Positions 17,742 to 27,556 of a stretch of DNA of 64,000 nucleotides are shown here, one piece after another. Origin of the DNA: Acetoanaerobium noterae (GTDB lineage Bacteria; Bacillota; Clostridia; Peptostreptococcales; Filifactoraceae); NCBI RefSeq assembly GCF_900168025.1, contig NZ_FUYN01000004.1:124001-188000 (forward strand), in the 5' to 3' direction. The first letter of the stretch is position 1; every line of letters starts with the position of its first letter. Under the pieces are notes generated by a model, which saw only the letters and a list, made by a program, of their open reading frames with translations, ran no database searches and was not told the origin of the DNA. Made by a program: the position numbers and the translations under genes.

Positions 17742-18755
17742 TCATCCTCCGAGGAGATTTTGATCAAATGCAAATAGCGCTTCATTTATTTCAAATATAT
17801 CATAATTTTTATTTTGAATAAAATATTCTATAATCAAATCAAACTTATTGCTATGAGATAATGCATACCCTGCTCTAAGAAGTAAATCTTTAGTTTCATC
17901 TAAATTAAGCTCTAGGGCAATAGCAAAAGCAATAGCTGTAGGTTTACTAGGTCTGTAATAAATATCATTTCTAATTTTAGAAAAAAGCTTTCTGTCTATG
18001 TTAGCTCTTTTATAGGTCATCACATCAGTCAGTTTTTTCTCATCAATAAGACCGAGCAATCTTTGTGAAAAAGTATCATCTAACTGATTTACAACCCCAG
18101 CTAAATTTCTTTTATGTTCTTTTTCTACTGATTCTTGATATGACTTCTTTACAGTTTCTTCATATACTTTATTTAAATAAAATATTCCAGCTTCTCTATT
18201 TATGTCTCTGCTTTCATAAGGTCTATCTTCAAGATACCTATCATCTATATATTCTTCTATAGATGAAAAAAGCTTTTCAGATATGGAAAATGCTGCCTTA
18301 TCATAAACAACCAATATAATTTTCATATCATTTTCCAAAAGAAAATCACTAATTGCTGATATAGCAATTTTCAAAGCTCTTCCCTTGGGATAACCAAATG
18401 CTCCAGATGAAATAAGTGGAAAAGCAATGCTTTCAAGGCTAAAGTTCAAAGCTAGAGTTAAAGAATTTTTGTAGCAATCATATAAAAACTCATCCTCATG
18501 AAGTCCTCCACCTTGCCATACAGGTCCAACAGTATGAATGACATATCTTGACGGCAGGTCATACCCTTTTGTTATCTTTGCTTCGCCTACCTTGCATCCA
18601 CCAAGTCCTCTGCATTCTTCTAAAAGTTTATATCCTGCAGCTCTATGGATTGCACCATCAACCCCTCCACCTCCAAACAGAGAAGAGTTCGCAGCATTTA
18701 CAATGGCATCTACGTCAACCTTCGTTATATCGTCTCTTATAATTTCAAACGGCAT
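17742..18755 (-). CDS. Macro-domain (ADP-ribose-binding) protein with C-terminal HTH-like domain
   Basis: Residues about 1-165 form a macro domain of the YmdB/MacroD type. It has [22 protein letters not shown] and a [10 protein letters not shown] loop, consistent with ADP-ribose or O-acetyl-ADP-ribose hydrolysis. A linker rich in charged residues follows. The last 110 residues ([16 protein letters not shown]..., [44 protein letters not shown]) resemble the XRE-like helix-turn-helix tail attached to some Firmicute macro and conflict-system proteins. AGGGGG precedes the ATG. It lies between a vWA gene and an HD-GYP gene on the same strand. The role of the tail is inferred from pattern only. Confidence 0.88.
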   Translation of the reverse strand: MPFEIIRDDITKVDVDAIVNAANSSLFGGGGVDGAIHRAAGYKLLEECRGLGGCKVGEAKITKGYDLPSRYVIHTVGPVWQGGGLHEDEFLYDCYKNSLTLALNFSLESIAFPLISSGAFGYPKGRALKIAISAISDFLLENDMKIILVVYDKAAFSISEKLFSSIEEYIDDRYLEDRPYESRDINREAGIFYLNKVYEETVKKSYQESVEKEHKRNLAGVVNQLDDTFSQRLLGLIDEKKLTDVMTYKRANIDRKLFSKIRNDIYYRPSKPTAIAFAIALELNLDETKDLLLRAGYALSHSNKFDLIIEYFIQNKNYDIFEINEALFAFDQNLLGG

Positions 18756-18790
18756 TATAATCCCCCTAGCTCATGTATGGAAAATATAAG

Positions 18791-20476
18791 CTAATCAACT
18801 AAAAGTTTTGTTTTCCACTTCCTATTTTCCATTTGCTTTCTAAATAGTAATCTTAATATCAAATCCTTCTGACCTGACTGGATATTTAAATATCTGCATA
18901 TAAAAGTATACCCATATCCTAAATAATATTTTACTATTTTAATATTTAAGGTAGTATCTAATTCTATTTCATCAATACTTTCCTTGATATGAATTTGAAA
19001 CTCTCCTTTAATATTATCCAACAATTCCCGAGCTAAGTCACTATTTTTATCAACAGTAAATATCACTGCATCTCCGCCAAGCTTTATAATATCAACTCTA
19101 TTCTTTTTATTCAGTTCTTTATTATATAAAATGGCACTATTATTCCATACCATAGAAAAGGTTGTATCTGTTGGCAAAAATCTAATATTATCTAGATAAA
19201 GTCTGCCATCTTCAATTTTCTTAACTAGTACCTTGTATTCAAATATTTCACCATTTTTAAAAAAACTAATTGTACTGTTTAGCATCGCATTAATTGAATA
19301 AATCTTATTATCGTAATCATGGATAACAAAGGTTCCTGAATTACCTCTTAAAATCAAGTTGCCTGTTAAAGATTTTATATTAGTTTTTTCCATATAGGAA
19401 AAGCTAAATGAGCACTGAGGAATATAAATGGTATTTCCTGTATTTTCTTCTATAAGATTCTCATTTTCAGTTACTAATATCTTAATCATAGCTTTTGCTA
19501 AAGCTGGGTCGTAAACTTTTCCACTATTTATTTTAAGCTCCTTTATTATGCTATCTACTACTCCTCTTGTTTTGTATGCATTTTTTGAAGAAATTTTATC
19601 TACTGCGTCTGCAACTTTTAGAACCCTACTCAAATATGGTATACCTTCTCCACTTAGTCCATCTGGATATCCTGAACCATCGTAATTTTCATGATGGTGT
19701 CTCACTATTTTTGGTATATCCTCAAACAAAGTCATACCATGAAGTATAGTTTTTAACATTTCTTCACTTTTTCGTGCATGTATTTTAAATATATTTAGCT
19801 CATCATCTGTCAATTCCTCTTCTTTATTTATTATTGCCTCAGGAATAAAAAGCTTACCTATATCATGCAGTAGCGCTGAAAAGTAAAGTAAGGTTTGGTC
19901 TATAGGTTCTAGCCCTAAAAATATGGAGAGCTCTATACAATTGTTTGCAACTCCTGTCATATGGTAAGGCATAATAGTATCTTTAGATGCCATAACCTCA
20001 GTAAAAGTATCAACAATATAGTAAATTTTCTCATAGTTTGATAGGACAGTCTCAATGTGATAAACAATTTGCAAAAAATACGGTAAATTAAATACACTAT
20101 TTTCACAGGAATATGAAGGTGGTATATCTGAGCATACAATTAAAGAACCTAGTATATCTGTACGATTACTTGCAGGATTAATGGCATTAATCATATAAAC
20201 ATTTTTCCCGCATTCAAAAGGAGGATTATTACACTTTCTAATTTCACTTATATGGTTTTTTTCGACTATCTCTGAATCAGATATCATACTCTTTATTAAA
20301 GAAGCAGTCAAAACATCACTGAAGTTATATTTATATTTATAGTTTATCCTAGTTGTATTGTCATTAAAAATTGCAAAATAAGCACTAGCAACATTAGTAA
20401 AATATGAATTTCTTTTTATAAACTCTTTAAAATGAACTTCAAAATCAAAAAATTGAGATAGTGTTGTATTTTCCAT
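18791..20476 (-). CDS. HD-GYP domain protein, probable c-di-GMP phosphodiesterase
   Basis: The 561-aa protein has an N-terminal GAF-like region, a central HD-GYP domain (about residues 165-305) and a C-terminal PilZ/YcgR-like half. The HD-GYP core carries HDIGKLFIP, HARKSEEML, HHHENYDGSGYPDGL and a ADAVDKISS segment, so the metal-binding histidines and the GYP motif are intact. The last 60 residues (CRYLNIQSGQKDLILRLLFRKQMENR) look like the end of a PilZ domain, but the RxxxR motif is not evident. It should hydrolyse c-di-GMP to pGpG or GMP in the cytoplasm. AGGAGG lies 7 bases before the ATG. A GGDEF protein is encoded at 40.3 kb. Confidence 0.9.
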   Translation of the reverse strand: MENTTLSQFFDFEVHFKEFIKRNSYFTNVASAYFAIFNDNTTRINYKYKYNFSDVLTASLIKSMISDSEIVEKNHISEIRKCNNPPFECGKNVYMINAINPASNRTDILGSLIVCSDIPPSYSCENSVFNLPYFLQIVYHIETVLSNYEKIYYIVDTFTEVMASKDTIMPYHMTGVANNCIELSIFLGLEPIDQTLLYFSALLHDIGKLFIPEAIINKEEELTDDELNIFKIHARKSEEMLKTILHGMTLFEDIPKIVRHHHENYDGSGYPDGLSGEGIPYLSRVLKVADAVDKISSKNAYKTRGVVDSIIKELKINSGKVYDPALAKAMIKILVTENENLIEENTGNTIYIPQCSFSFSYMEKTNIKSLTGNLILRGNSGTFVIHDYDNKIYSINAMLNSTISFFKNGEIFEYKVLVKKIEDGRLYLDNIRFLPTDTTFSMVWNNSAILYNKELNKKNRVDIIKLGGDAVIFTVDKNSDLARELLDNIKGEFQIHIKESIDEIELDTTLNIKIVKYYLGYGYTFICRYLNIQSGQKDLILRLLFRKQMENRKWKTKLLVD

Positions 20477-20605
20477 ATAATCCTCCTAGAAAAAACTCAA
20501 GTTTAGTAAATATTATTTACCCTATAATAAGTAAATTATATCATATATGATTCCATAGTTCTATATTATTAATCAAAAAGTTGTAATAGATAGAATTTTA
20601 TTTTA

Positions 20606-20727
20606 ATTATCTAAGATATTAATAAAAATAAGATTTTTTTATAATCAATTTACTTGACTTAGATATTTATCTAATTTAATATATAAATATCTAAATAATA
20701 ATTATTTTATAGGTAAATATCTTATAG
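20606..20727 (+). promoter_or_regulatory. MFS-ArsR promoter with repeated ATATCTAA-type operators
   Basis: TTGACT (20654-20659) and TAATAT (20677-20682) are 17 bases apart. The spacer is filled by the inverted repeat TTAGATATTTATCTAA (20659-20674). Related half-sites occur at about 20603 (TATCTAAGATA), 20686 (AATATCTAAA) and 20717 (AATATCTTA). Winged-helix ArsR proteins bind such repeats, and the second gene of the unit encodes one, so autoregulation is likely. Confidence 0.6.
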
Positions 20728-20737
20728 AGGTTTTGAG

Positions 20738-22030
20738 ATGAATATTTTAAAAGAAAAAAACTTTAGAAATTTAATGATTGGAAAATTCAGTTCTCTATTA
20801 GGAAGTAATATGCAACAGTTTGCTTTATCCCTGTATGTATTATCCATCACAGGCTCTGCTCTTATATTTTCAAGTATGCTTGCAATTTCAATAATTCCTA
20901 GAATATTATTATCACCTGTAGGTGGAGTTTTTGGAGATTGGTTTGATCGGAAAAAAACTATAATAAGATTAGATTTAATTAACGGTTTTCTAATCGGAGG
21001 ATTTGCTTTATACTTTTATATAAACGGTGGCATGAGTTTGATAAGTATCTATATTTTAGTTTTTTTATTAGAGATAGTTGAAATATTTTTTGACAGTGCC
21101 ATGGGAGCAGTTATCCCTAGTATTATGCCAAAAGAAAGATTACTTGAAGCCAATAGTATTAAATCGATGATTGATAGTATTTCAAATATAGCATCTCCAC
21201 TAATAGCATCTTCACTTTATGCTTTCTTCGGGATGCAGCTTCTATTGATAATTAATTCTATAAGCTTTATACTATCTGCAATTTTAGAAATGACTATAGA
21301 AATTCCAAAATATAATAAGGAGCCTGAAAAAGTAGATTTTAATAATTTTAAAAAGGATTTTATTTCAGGAATTACGGTTTTAAAAAAACATAAAATTTTA
21401 GTAAATATAATAGCCTTTGGTGTGTTTTTAAATTTTTCAATCGGTCCTCTTCTAAGTGTAGGATTGATATTTCTGTTCTTTAAAGTCTTGCATAGCACTG
21501 AGATTCAATATGGAGTACTCACTACCTGTATCGGAATATCCATGCTACTAGCTCCTGTAATAGTTGGAAAAAAAGCAAAGTCTATGGATATTGGCAAACT
21601 AGCAATTCAAACTTTTTTCGCCATAAGTATTATTATTTTACTAATTGCATTCTTTTCTAGTAATATTTTTATTAATTACTTTGATACAACGCTAGTCCCA
21701 ATGTTAGCTATAGGCATCATGGTATGTATAGTAACCTTGCTTTCGACAATCGTAAATATTTCTTTAGGAACTCTTTTGCAGACTATAGTTCCTAGAGATT
21801 TTATAAGCAGAGTCGGATCAGTAATGAATTTAGGTCTACTTGCTTCAATCCCTTTGGGGCAGATTTTATTTGGATTATTAGTAGAAAAAGTATCTATTTC
21901 ATTAACAATTATTTTTGTTGGGATTATAGTCCTGCTTGCCACTATATATTTTAAGAAGCCATTTATAACTAATGAACAAGAGGAGGAGTCATGCAATATA
22001 AATTTTTCGCCACTGAAAGCAAAATCATAG
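20738..22030 (+). CDS. Major facilitator superfamily transporter, multidrug-efflux-like
   Basis: The 430-aa protein has 12 predicted helices. The loop between helices 2 and 3 carries GDWFDRKKTI, the MFS signature motif A variant. The overall form (FRNLMIGKFSSLLGSNMQQFALSLYVLSITGS) matches the MdtG/enterobactin-exporter-like MFS_3 group. It probably exports a small hydrophobic compound using the proton gradient. AGAGG lies 8 bases before the ATG. The last 40 bases overlap the start of an ArsR-type regulator gene, indicating coupled translation. The substrate is not predictable. Confidence 0.9.
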   Translation: MNILKEKNFRNLMIGKFSSLLGSNMQQFALSLYVLSITGSALIFSSMLAISIIPRILLSPVGGVFGDWFDRKKTIIRLDLINGFLIGGFALYFYINGGMSLISIYILVFLLEIVEIFFDSAMGAVIPSIMPKERLLEANSIKSMIDSISNIASPLIASSLYAFFGMQLLLIINSISFILSAILEMTIEIPKYNKEPEKVDFNNFKKDFISGITVLKKHKILVNIIAFGVFLNFSIGPLLSVGLIFLFFKVLHSTEIQYGVLTTCIGISMLLAPVIVGKKAKSMDIGKLAIQTFFAISIIILLIAFFSSNIFINYFDTTLVPMLAIGIMVCIVTLLSTIVNISLGTLLQTIVPRDFISRVGSVMNLGLLASIPLGQILFGLLVEKVSISLTIIFVGIIVLLATIYFKKPFITNEQEEESCNINFSPLKAKS

Positions 22031-23088
22031 ACTTAATTACTTTTCCAGAATGCTTAAGATTTTCAGAAAAAAAATCTAGAGATTTAGATATTGATTATTA
22101 CAATGACTATATTTTAGAGGATACATTTGAGTACTATGAAGCCCTTGCAACTAAGCTGAAGCCTTTTGAAAAAGAAATTAACAGATTTTATTTTTCGAAT
22201 TTATCTATGCCTGTTATGCTCACAAAGCTACATTCCTTTTTTGGCTATGATTCTGTTGATTCTTATCTTAACAAACTAAAAAGTCTTACTGAAGACGAGC
22301 TATTAAGAAGCTTTCTGTCAAAGATATACGCTAGCATTACTGAAAATGATAAGATTCTTCATGCAGAGGATATATACGATGAAGTTACTAAGTATATGAA
22401 TGATAAAAATAAACAAATTGATTTACTAGAACAGCTTGATGCCAACGATGAAGAAAAATGGAAAATTTCTTCACTTCTTAGGCAGCCAAAAACCATGACC
22501 AATGAGTGGATTTCATTAATTGAAACTCTTATTCCATTATTTGAAAACGAATATAGACTTAAAGAATCTAAGATAATTGAATTTGGAAAATTTGTAGAAA
22601 AAAAGCTCAATGATTCAAATGGAGATGCTTTACCTACTATGACAGATAATTTACTCAATAAAAAGCTTCTTCCTAGTGGTAACATTCTCATATCCTTTAT
22701 AAATTCATATGCTTTGGAAATTAATACTAGTGATAAAACGCCTTATCTAAGGTGGGGAATTGATGTTGAAGATTTTCTGGAGCTGATACAAAACGCAAAA
22801 GAAAACGAACTAAAGGATCGTGTGCTTTTATTCAAAAACCTAGGTGATAAAACTAGATATGAAGTTATAAAGCTCATAGCTCAAGGAGCTACATCCGCAA
22901 AAGAAATAGCAACTACGCTCAATGTCTCTCAAGCTACTATTTCTTACCATTTAAACAACCTTATTTCTTCAAAACTACTTATTTTAGAAAGAGATAACTC
23001 AAAGTATAGCCATAAAATAAATTTTGATATTTTAGAATCTGCCTACAAATCAATGATATCTGACTTTACTCCTAATCAAAACAAATAA
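21991..23088 (+). CDS. ArsR-like winged-helix regulator with long N-terminal domain
   Basis: Of 365 residues, only the last 95 form the winged helix (FKNLGDKTRYEVIKLIAQG, SAKEIATTLNVSQATISYH). The first 265 residues are helical, charged and of no family I recognise; they may sense the ligand of the adjacent exporter. GAGGAGG precedes the ATG at 21991. It overlaps the transporter gene by 40 bases. Typical ArsR repressors are about 100 aa, so this is an unusually long form, though HTH_20 proteins with large N-terminal domains occur in Firmicutes. No metal-binding cysteine pair is present in the HTH part. Confidence 0.85.
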   Translation: MQYKFFATESKIIDLITFPECLRFSEKKSRDLDIDYYNDYILEDTFEYYEALATKLKPFEKEINRFYFSNLSMPVMLTKLHSFFGYDSVDSYLNKLKSLTEDELLRSFLSKIYASITENDKILHAEDIYDEVTKYMNDKNKQIDLLEQLDANDEEKWKISSLLRQPKTMTNEWISLIETLIPLFENEYRLKESKIIEFGKFVEKKLNDSNGDALPTMTDNLLNKKLLPSGNILISFINSYALEINTSDKTPYLRWGIDVEDFLELIQNAKENELKDRVLLFKNLGDKTRYEVIKLIAQGATSAKEIATTLNVSQATISYHLNNLISSKLLILERDNSKYSHKINFDILESAYKSMISDFTPNQNK

Positions 23089-23147
23089 AGCTCTATTCTA
23101 TAAGATGAATGAAAAACTTTTATAGTCACAAAAAGCTACTTAAAAAA

Positions 23148-26100
23148 TTAAATATTTACCACTTTGTTAGATGACCTTAAAATATTCATAGGCATTTTGT
23201 TTTCAAGCTTATATATGATACTAATTGGAGCTGAACCTTCATGTGAAACATAAGACGCAAGACCTAGACATTTAAAAGTCTCTGTCACTCCATATGAATC
23301 AGATTTTTCTTCTCTAACTAATAATAATACTCTACTTTTATTCTCATTCATATTTATGTATCTTCTTCCAGTTGCACTGTTTACAGTAGTTCTACTTTGT
23401 GATTGCCAGTGAAAAAGCTCTTCATTAATAGCATAATCTTCATACATAGTAGATTCTTTGAACAATTTATCAGATTTATTTAAAGTTATAAAAAATACAT
23501 CGAGATTTAGCTCCTCTACATATTTAACTCCCTCTCTAAAAGGAGCTTTTTTGTCAGATGTATGAACGCCTAGGGCTGATAAAACTTGGTCTGTAGAATA
23601 AGAAGCATGTAACTCAAGTGGAACATCATCTGATATATTAATTATCTTTGGTAGATGGTCAATTTTACTTAAATTGTATTTTACTAAATCCTTTAATTCC
23701 TCATACAAAACCTTGTTTTGCTTCATACTTTGAAATACTTCTACAATATCTAGCTCTGGTTCATCTTGAAATATAGTATAATAAAGCATCAACAGTCTTC
23801 TCTTGTCTTTTTCAAGTAGAATTTTATCTGGACTAGCTAAAAATTCATCTAAAAAACTCAACCATCCATAATCATTAATCTTACTTACTTTCATAAAGGA
23901 AGATTTCAAAACCTTAATAATATCAAAAATAGATGAACTAGCTTCATATGAAGATGATAACTCTGATAGAGTCGATGCTTTATAAAGCATCTGAGGAGTT
24001 AAATTATAATGCTCTAGAAAATTAATAAGATTAAATGGCAAACTGCAAACCAAAGGAAAAGCATTTACCATTTGTTTTAATTTATTTTTGTTACAATATG
24101 AGCTAGATATATTATCAAGTATTATATCTCTTGCAACCTTTTCAAGCTGAATAAAGCAAGTTTTAGGCAAAGTTGGGAAATCCTGATTTATCTCTTTGTC
24201 AATTGAATGATGTAATCTCCCAATCATAGATTGAAACTTAACTTGATAATTATATTCCTTTCTGCCTTGTCCTATAAAATCAAGTACTGTAAGTACATCT
24301 TTGCTCTCATGTAACCTAAGCCCTCTCCCTAACTGCTGTATAAATACTGTTGCTGACTCTGTAGGTCTAAGAAATAAAACTGTATTAATCTGTGGTATAT
24401 CTACGCCTTCATTATATAAATCCACAACAAAAATAAACTTTATATCACCAGATATAAGCTTATCCTTTGCTCCTCTTCTCACTTCATCACTAGAATCAGA
24501 ATCTAACGAAATAGAAGAAATACCTTTTTCATTAAAACTTTTAGCCATATACCTAGCATGTTCTTTGCTCACACAAAAACCAAGACCTTTAATAGAATCT
24601 CTAGATGTAACATATCTATCAATAGCAGAAACAATGCCTATATCTCTAGCTAGATTTCCTATGTACTTATCACTCAATTCTAGAGTATCATATCTCCCAT
24701 TTTGCCACTTAACACTACTCAAATCTACAGTCTCAGACACTCCAAAATAATGAAAAGGGCAAAGCAAATTTCGCTCTATCGCTTCTCTTAGTCTTATTTC
24801 ATATGCGATTCTATGATTGAAAAATTCTAAAATATCCTCTCCATCAAGTCTTTCAGGTGTAGCTGTCAGCCCTAGCATAATCTTAGGTTCAAAATGACTT
24901 AGTATTTTCCTATATGAACTTGCAGTAGTGTGATGACTTTCATCTAGAACTATATAATCAAAATAATCACAAGCAAAGACCCTGTACTGCTCATTACTAT
25001 TTAATGTCTGTATAGAAGCAAAAACATGATTAAAAATAGATGGTCTGTGGTTACCTACCCATAGCTCACCAAAATTTGCATCCTTTAACACCCCTCTAAA
25101 TGCCATTAAACTCTGTGATAAAATCTCTTCTCTATGAGCTAGAAATAGAAGCTTTGCTGATGGATTATCTTTATAAAAATTCTTAAAATCAAAAGCAGAA
25201 ACCATGGTTTTCCCTGTTCCTGTAGCTGCTACTATAAGATTATAATAAGAATTGTAAACCTCTCTTTCAATTTCCAATCTATCTAAAATTTCCTGCTGAT
25301 ATGCATAAGGAACTAAATCAAAGAAATATTCATTCGATTTCTCTTCGTGTTTTTCATTAGATAATGCATGTTTTAATTTCTGTACATCAAGTAAATTATC
25401 TGGATTGAAAACTTGAAATTCATTTAAATTCCAATAAGTTTCAAATGTAACCCTATACTTATTAATAATTTCTGCAGAAGTATATTCAGAGACTTTCATA
25501 TTCCACTCTGTACCCTCACTTAGAGCAGCTTGAGATAAATTAGATGAGCCTATGTATGCAGTACTAAATCCAGTATTTCTATGGAAATAATATGCTTTTG
25601 CATGTAATCTAGTCCTATTAGTATCATAAGATACCTTAACTTCAGTATTTTGAAGCTTTGCGAGTTCTTGGATAGCTTTTAAATCTGATGCTCCCATATA
25701 GCTAGTAGTGATCACTCTTAATTTCTTTGATTTGGTATGCTCTTTCAAGTCATCATAAATCAGTCTAAGACCACTGAACTTTATAAACGATACTAACAAG
25801 TCAATACGGTCAGCCGAAGCTATTTCTCTCTTTAATTCAGCATATACTGGTGGCTCATGTATTGCTCCAGTAAATAAACTACTACTTGCTACAGATGTCT
25901 GTGGTAACCACTGCTTTATGTTGTCTTTAGCTGCAAGTTTATCCCCTATAGCCTTTAGCATATACTCTTCTGTTAATGAATATTTTTCTAGCTCAGATTC
26001 TTCGACTAATACACTTAAATTTTCAATTATTTTATTTGTAATCTCAATTTGCTTAGATAAATCATCATTATCGGACTTATAATGCCTCAGTCCCTTCTCT

Positions 26101-26252
26101 ACAATCATCTTGATATATGACGCAATAATAGAGCCTGATGTACCAGGCTCTAATTTTTCTTTATAAATTGAATTTGAGTTAGCCTTTTGATTTAGCTCGT
26201 TTGATAGAATTTTATTAATCAAAGACTCATAAACCTCTATATTTTTCCCCAT
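23148..26252 (-). CDS. PLD-like nuclease domain, SF2 helicase and DUF3427 fusion protein
   Basis: The 1034-aa protein has three parts. First is a phospholipase-D-like domain (about residues 130-285) with one HxK motif (HAKAYYFHRNTGFSTAYIGSSNLS). Second is a superfamily II helicase core with Walker A AATGTGKT, Walker B DESHH, and a QQLGRGLR motif VI. Third is a C-terminal DUF3427-type region ending around SATGRRYINM. Proteins of this build are widespread in Firmicutes and are suspected in DNA repair or defence; some resemble restriction-type ResIII translocases. It is not next to a methylase. It follows a 12-bp palindrome in its promoter region. Confidence 0.88.
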   Translation of the reverse strand: MGKNIEVYESLINKILSNELNQKANSNSIYKEKLEPGTSGSIIASYIKMIVEKGLRHYKSDNDDLSKQIEITNKIIENLSVLVEESELEKYSLTEEYMLKAIGDKLAAKDNIKQWLPQTSVASSSLFTGAIHEPPVYAELKREIASADRIDLLVSFIKFSGLRLIYDDLKEHTKSKKLRVITTSYMGASDLKAIQELAKLQNTEVKVSYDTNRTRLHAKAYYFHRNTGFSTAYIGSSNLSQAALSEGTEWNMKVSEYTSAEIINKYRVTFETYWNLNEFQVFNPDNLLDVQKLKHALSNEKHEEKSNEYFFDLVPYAYQQEILDRLEIEREVYNSYYNLIVAATGTGKTMVSAFDFKNFYKDNPSAKLLFLAHREEILSQSLMAFRGVLKDANFGELWVGNHRPSIFNHVFASIQTLNSNEQYRVFACDYFDYIVLDESHHTTASSYRKILSHFEPKIMLGLTATPERLDGEDILEFFNHRIAYEIRLREAIERNLLCPFHYFGVSETVDLSSVKWQNGRYDTLELSDKYIGNLARDIGIVSAIDRYVTSRDSIKGLGFCVSKEHARYMAKSFNEKGISSISLDSDSSDEVRRGAKDKLISGDIKFIFVVDLYNEGVDIPQINTVLFLRPTESATVFIQQLGRGLRLHESKDVLTVLDFIGQGRKEYNYQVKFQSMIGRLHHSIDKEINQDFPTLPKTCFIQLEKVARDIILDNISSSYCNKNKLKQMVNAFPLVCSLPFNLINFLEHYNLTPQMLYKASTLSELSSSYEASSSIFDIIKVLKSSFMKVSKINDYGWLSFLDEFLASPDKILLEKDKRRLLMLYYTIFQDEPELDIVEVFQSMKQNKVLYEELKDLVKYNLSKIDHLPKIINISDDVPLELHASYSTDQVLSALGVHTSDKKAPFREGVKYVEELNLDVFFITLNKSDKLFKESTMYEDYAINEELFHWQSQSRTTVNSATGRRYINMNENKSRVLLLVREEKSDSYGVTETFKCLGLASYVSHEGSAPISIIYKLENKMPMNILRSSNKVVNI

Positions 26253-26286
26253 AATTATGCCCCTTTATATAAAGTTAGTGATTATT

Positions 26287-26305
26287 ATTATATGTTAGTA
26301 CTAAC
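26287..26305 (-). promoter_or_regulatory. Candidate operator/promoter of the PLD-helicase gene
   Basis: A perfect 12-bp palindrome GTTAGTACTAAC (26294-26305) directly precedes a TATAAT on the complement (26287-26292), about 35 bases before the helicase ATG. No good -35 is visible, which would fit activator or repressor control at the palindrome. Confidence 0.4.
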
Positions 26306-26324
26306 CTAGCACTATTTAATTAGG

Positions 26325-26855
26325 TCAAGAACCTCCAGGCATATAAACTTTTTCCATTAAAAAGTTTTCAAAAGTTTGCAGATTTACTGAGTATCCATAC
26401 AAGTTATCTATATGGCTGTCTTGTATCTCTTTTCTATCGTAATGATGGACTTCAGGCTCTGCGTTACCATCTTTGGTCAATACAAAATCAATATAATCTA
26501 CGTTTTCTATCAAGGAAAAAATAATTAGAGCATTATTGTAAAATTGATTTTTTAAATCTGAAATATTTACAGCTGAATCATCAATATTATATATAGCCTT
26601 TAGTCCGTATGGTTTATCAGATGTTGACAGCTCTATGCTAGTCTTATACTCAGAATATGGAAGTAGATTTAGTAATCCTGATATATTACTGCTGTCTCCT
26701 ATATACTCAGATTTATGAGCATATAGCTTATCTGCATTAGTTTCTTCACTTGTATCAGTTTGTTTAGTTTTATCCATAATAAATATAAAGGTCATACTGA
26801 TAATTAATATAATCAGCGCTACGATAATAGTCTTATTTGATTTATTTTGGTCCAC
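26325..26855 (-). CDS. Membrane-anchored DUF4825-like protein
   Basis: The 176-aa protein starts with a basic stretch and one hydrophobic helix (KTIIVALIILIISMTFIFIMD), then an extracytoplasmic domain resembling DUF4825 (YIGDSSNISGLLNLLPYSEYKTSIELST). GTG 26855 lies 10 bases after AGGAG and is preferred. The longer frame to 26888 would begin inside the spacer of the upstream metallo-hydrolase gene without a good ribosome site. It follows that gene in the same direction. The function is unknown; no lipobox is present, so the helix serves as a signal anchor. Confidence 0.75.
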   Translation of the reverse strand: MDQNKSNKTIIVALIILIISMTFIFIMDKTKQTDTSEETNADKLYAHKSEYIGDSSNISGLLNLLPYSEYKTSIELSTSDKPYGLKAIYNIDDSAVNISDLKNQFYNNALIIFSLIENVDYIDFVLTKDGNAEPEVHHYDRKEIQDSHIDNLYGYSVNLQTFENFLMEKVYMPGGS

Positions 26856-26891
26856 AATTCTCACTCTCCTAATATGCAGAATTTCCAAAAT

Positions 26892-27518
26892 CTACTTAAG
26901 ATACATTATGCCTCTTCTTCTCAATTCTTTCATGCTAACTGAATTCCCATGCCCAGGATAAATAGTAATATCATCCTCCCATAGAGAAATTTTATTTGAG
27001 ACTGATTTTTTCATAAGGTCTTCATTTCCACCTTCTAAATCAGTTCTTCCTAATCCATCTTCAAATAAAGTATCCCCAGTGAATGCTAGCTTTTGTAGCT
27101 TTGAATAAAGGCAAATCCCTCCTGGTGTATGTCCTGGAGTATGAATAGTCTCTAGATATATATCATCTGTTATATTTATTTTCGAACCTTCACTTAGTAA
27201 AACATCAGGAGTTATAGATATAGCTTTTCTTCCTAAAGTTTCAGTATGATTTATCTTTGGGTCCTGTAGACCTTTTAGCTCTTTTTTATGAGCATAAATA
27301 GGACAGTCAAAAGCCTTCTTTAACTCTAAAGCTGCTTCTATATGATCACAGTGATAATGCGTAAGTGCGATTGCTACAATCGATAAATTATTTCTTTGAA
27401 CTTGCTTAATAATTCTACTGCTTTCACCACCTGGGTCAATTATTAGAGCCTTATTATCCTCACTTACAATATAGCAATTTGATTCATGCATTCCTATTAC
27501 TAGCTTTTGTATTTGCAT
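26892..27518 (-). CDS. MBL-fold metallo-hydrolase, glyoxalase II-like
   Basis: The 208-aa protein has the metallo-beta-lactamase fold motifs: THYHCDHIEAA (HxHxDH), HTPGHTPGG, FTGDTLFEDGLGRTDL and a final YPGHGN. These supply the two-metal site seen in hydroxyacylglutathione hydrolases and YcbL-type enzymes. It probably hydrolyses a thioester or similar bond in the cytoplasm, though the substrate is not fixed by sequence. AGGAGG precedes the ATG by 7 bases. It is the middle of a minus-strand run of small genes (ASCH, MBL, DUF4825). Confidence 0.9.
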   Translation of the reverse strand: MQIQKLVIGMHESNCYIVSEDNKALIIDPGGESSRIIKQVQRNNLSIVAIALTHYHCDHIEAALELKKAFDCPIYAHKKELKGLQDPKINHTETLGRKAISITPDVLLSEGSKINITDDIYLETIHTPGHTPGGICLYSKLQKLAFTGDTLFEDGLGRTDLEGGNEDLMKKSVSNKISLWEDDITIYPGHGNSVSMKELRRRGIMYLK

Positions 27519-27556
27519 TTAATCCTCCTCGGTCAATTTAAACTTATGATAAAATA

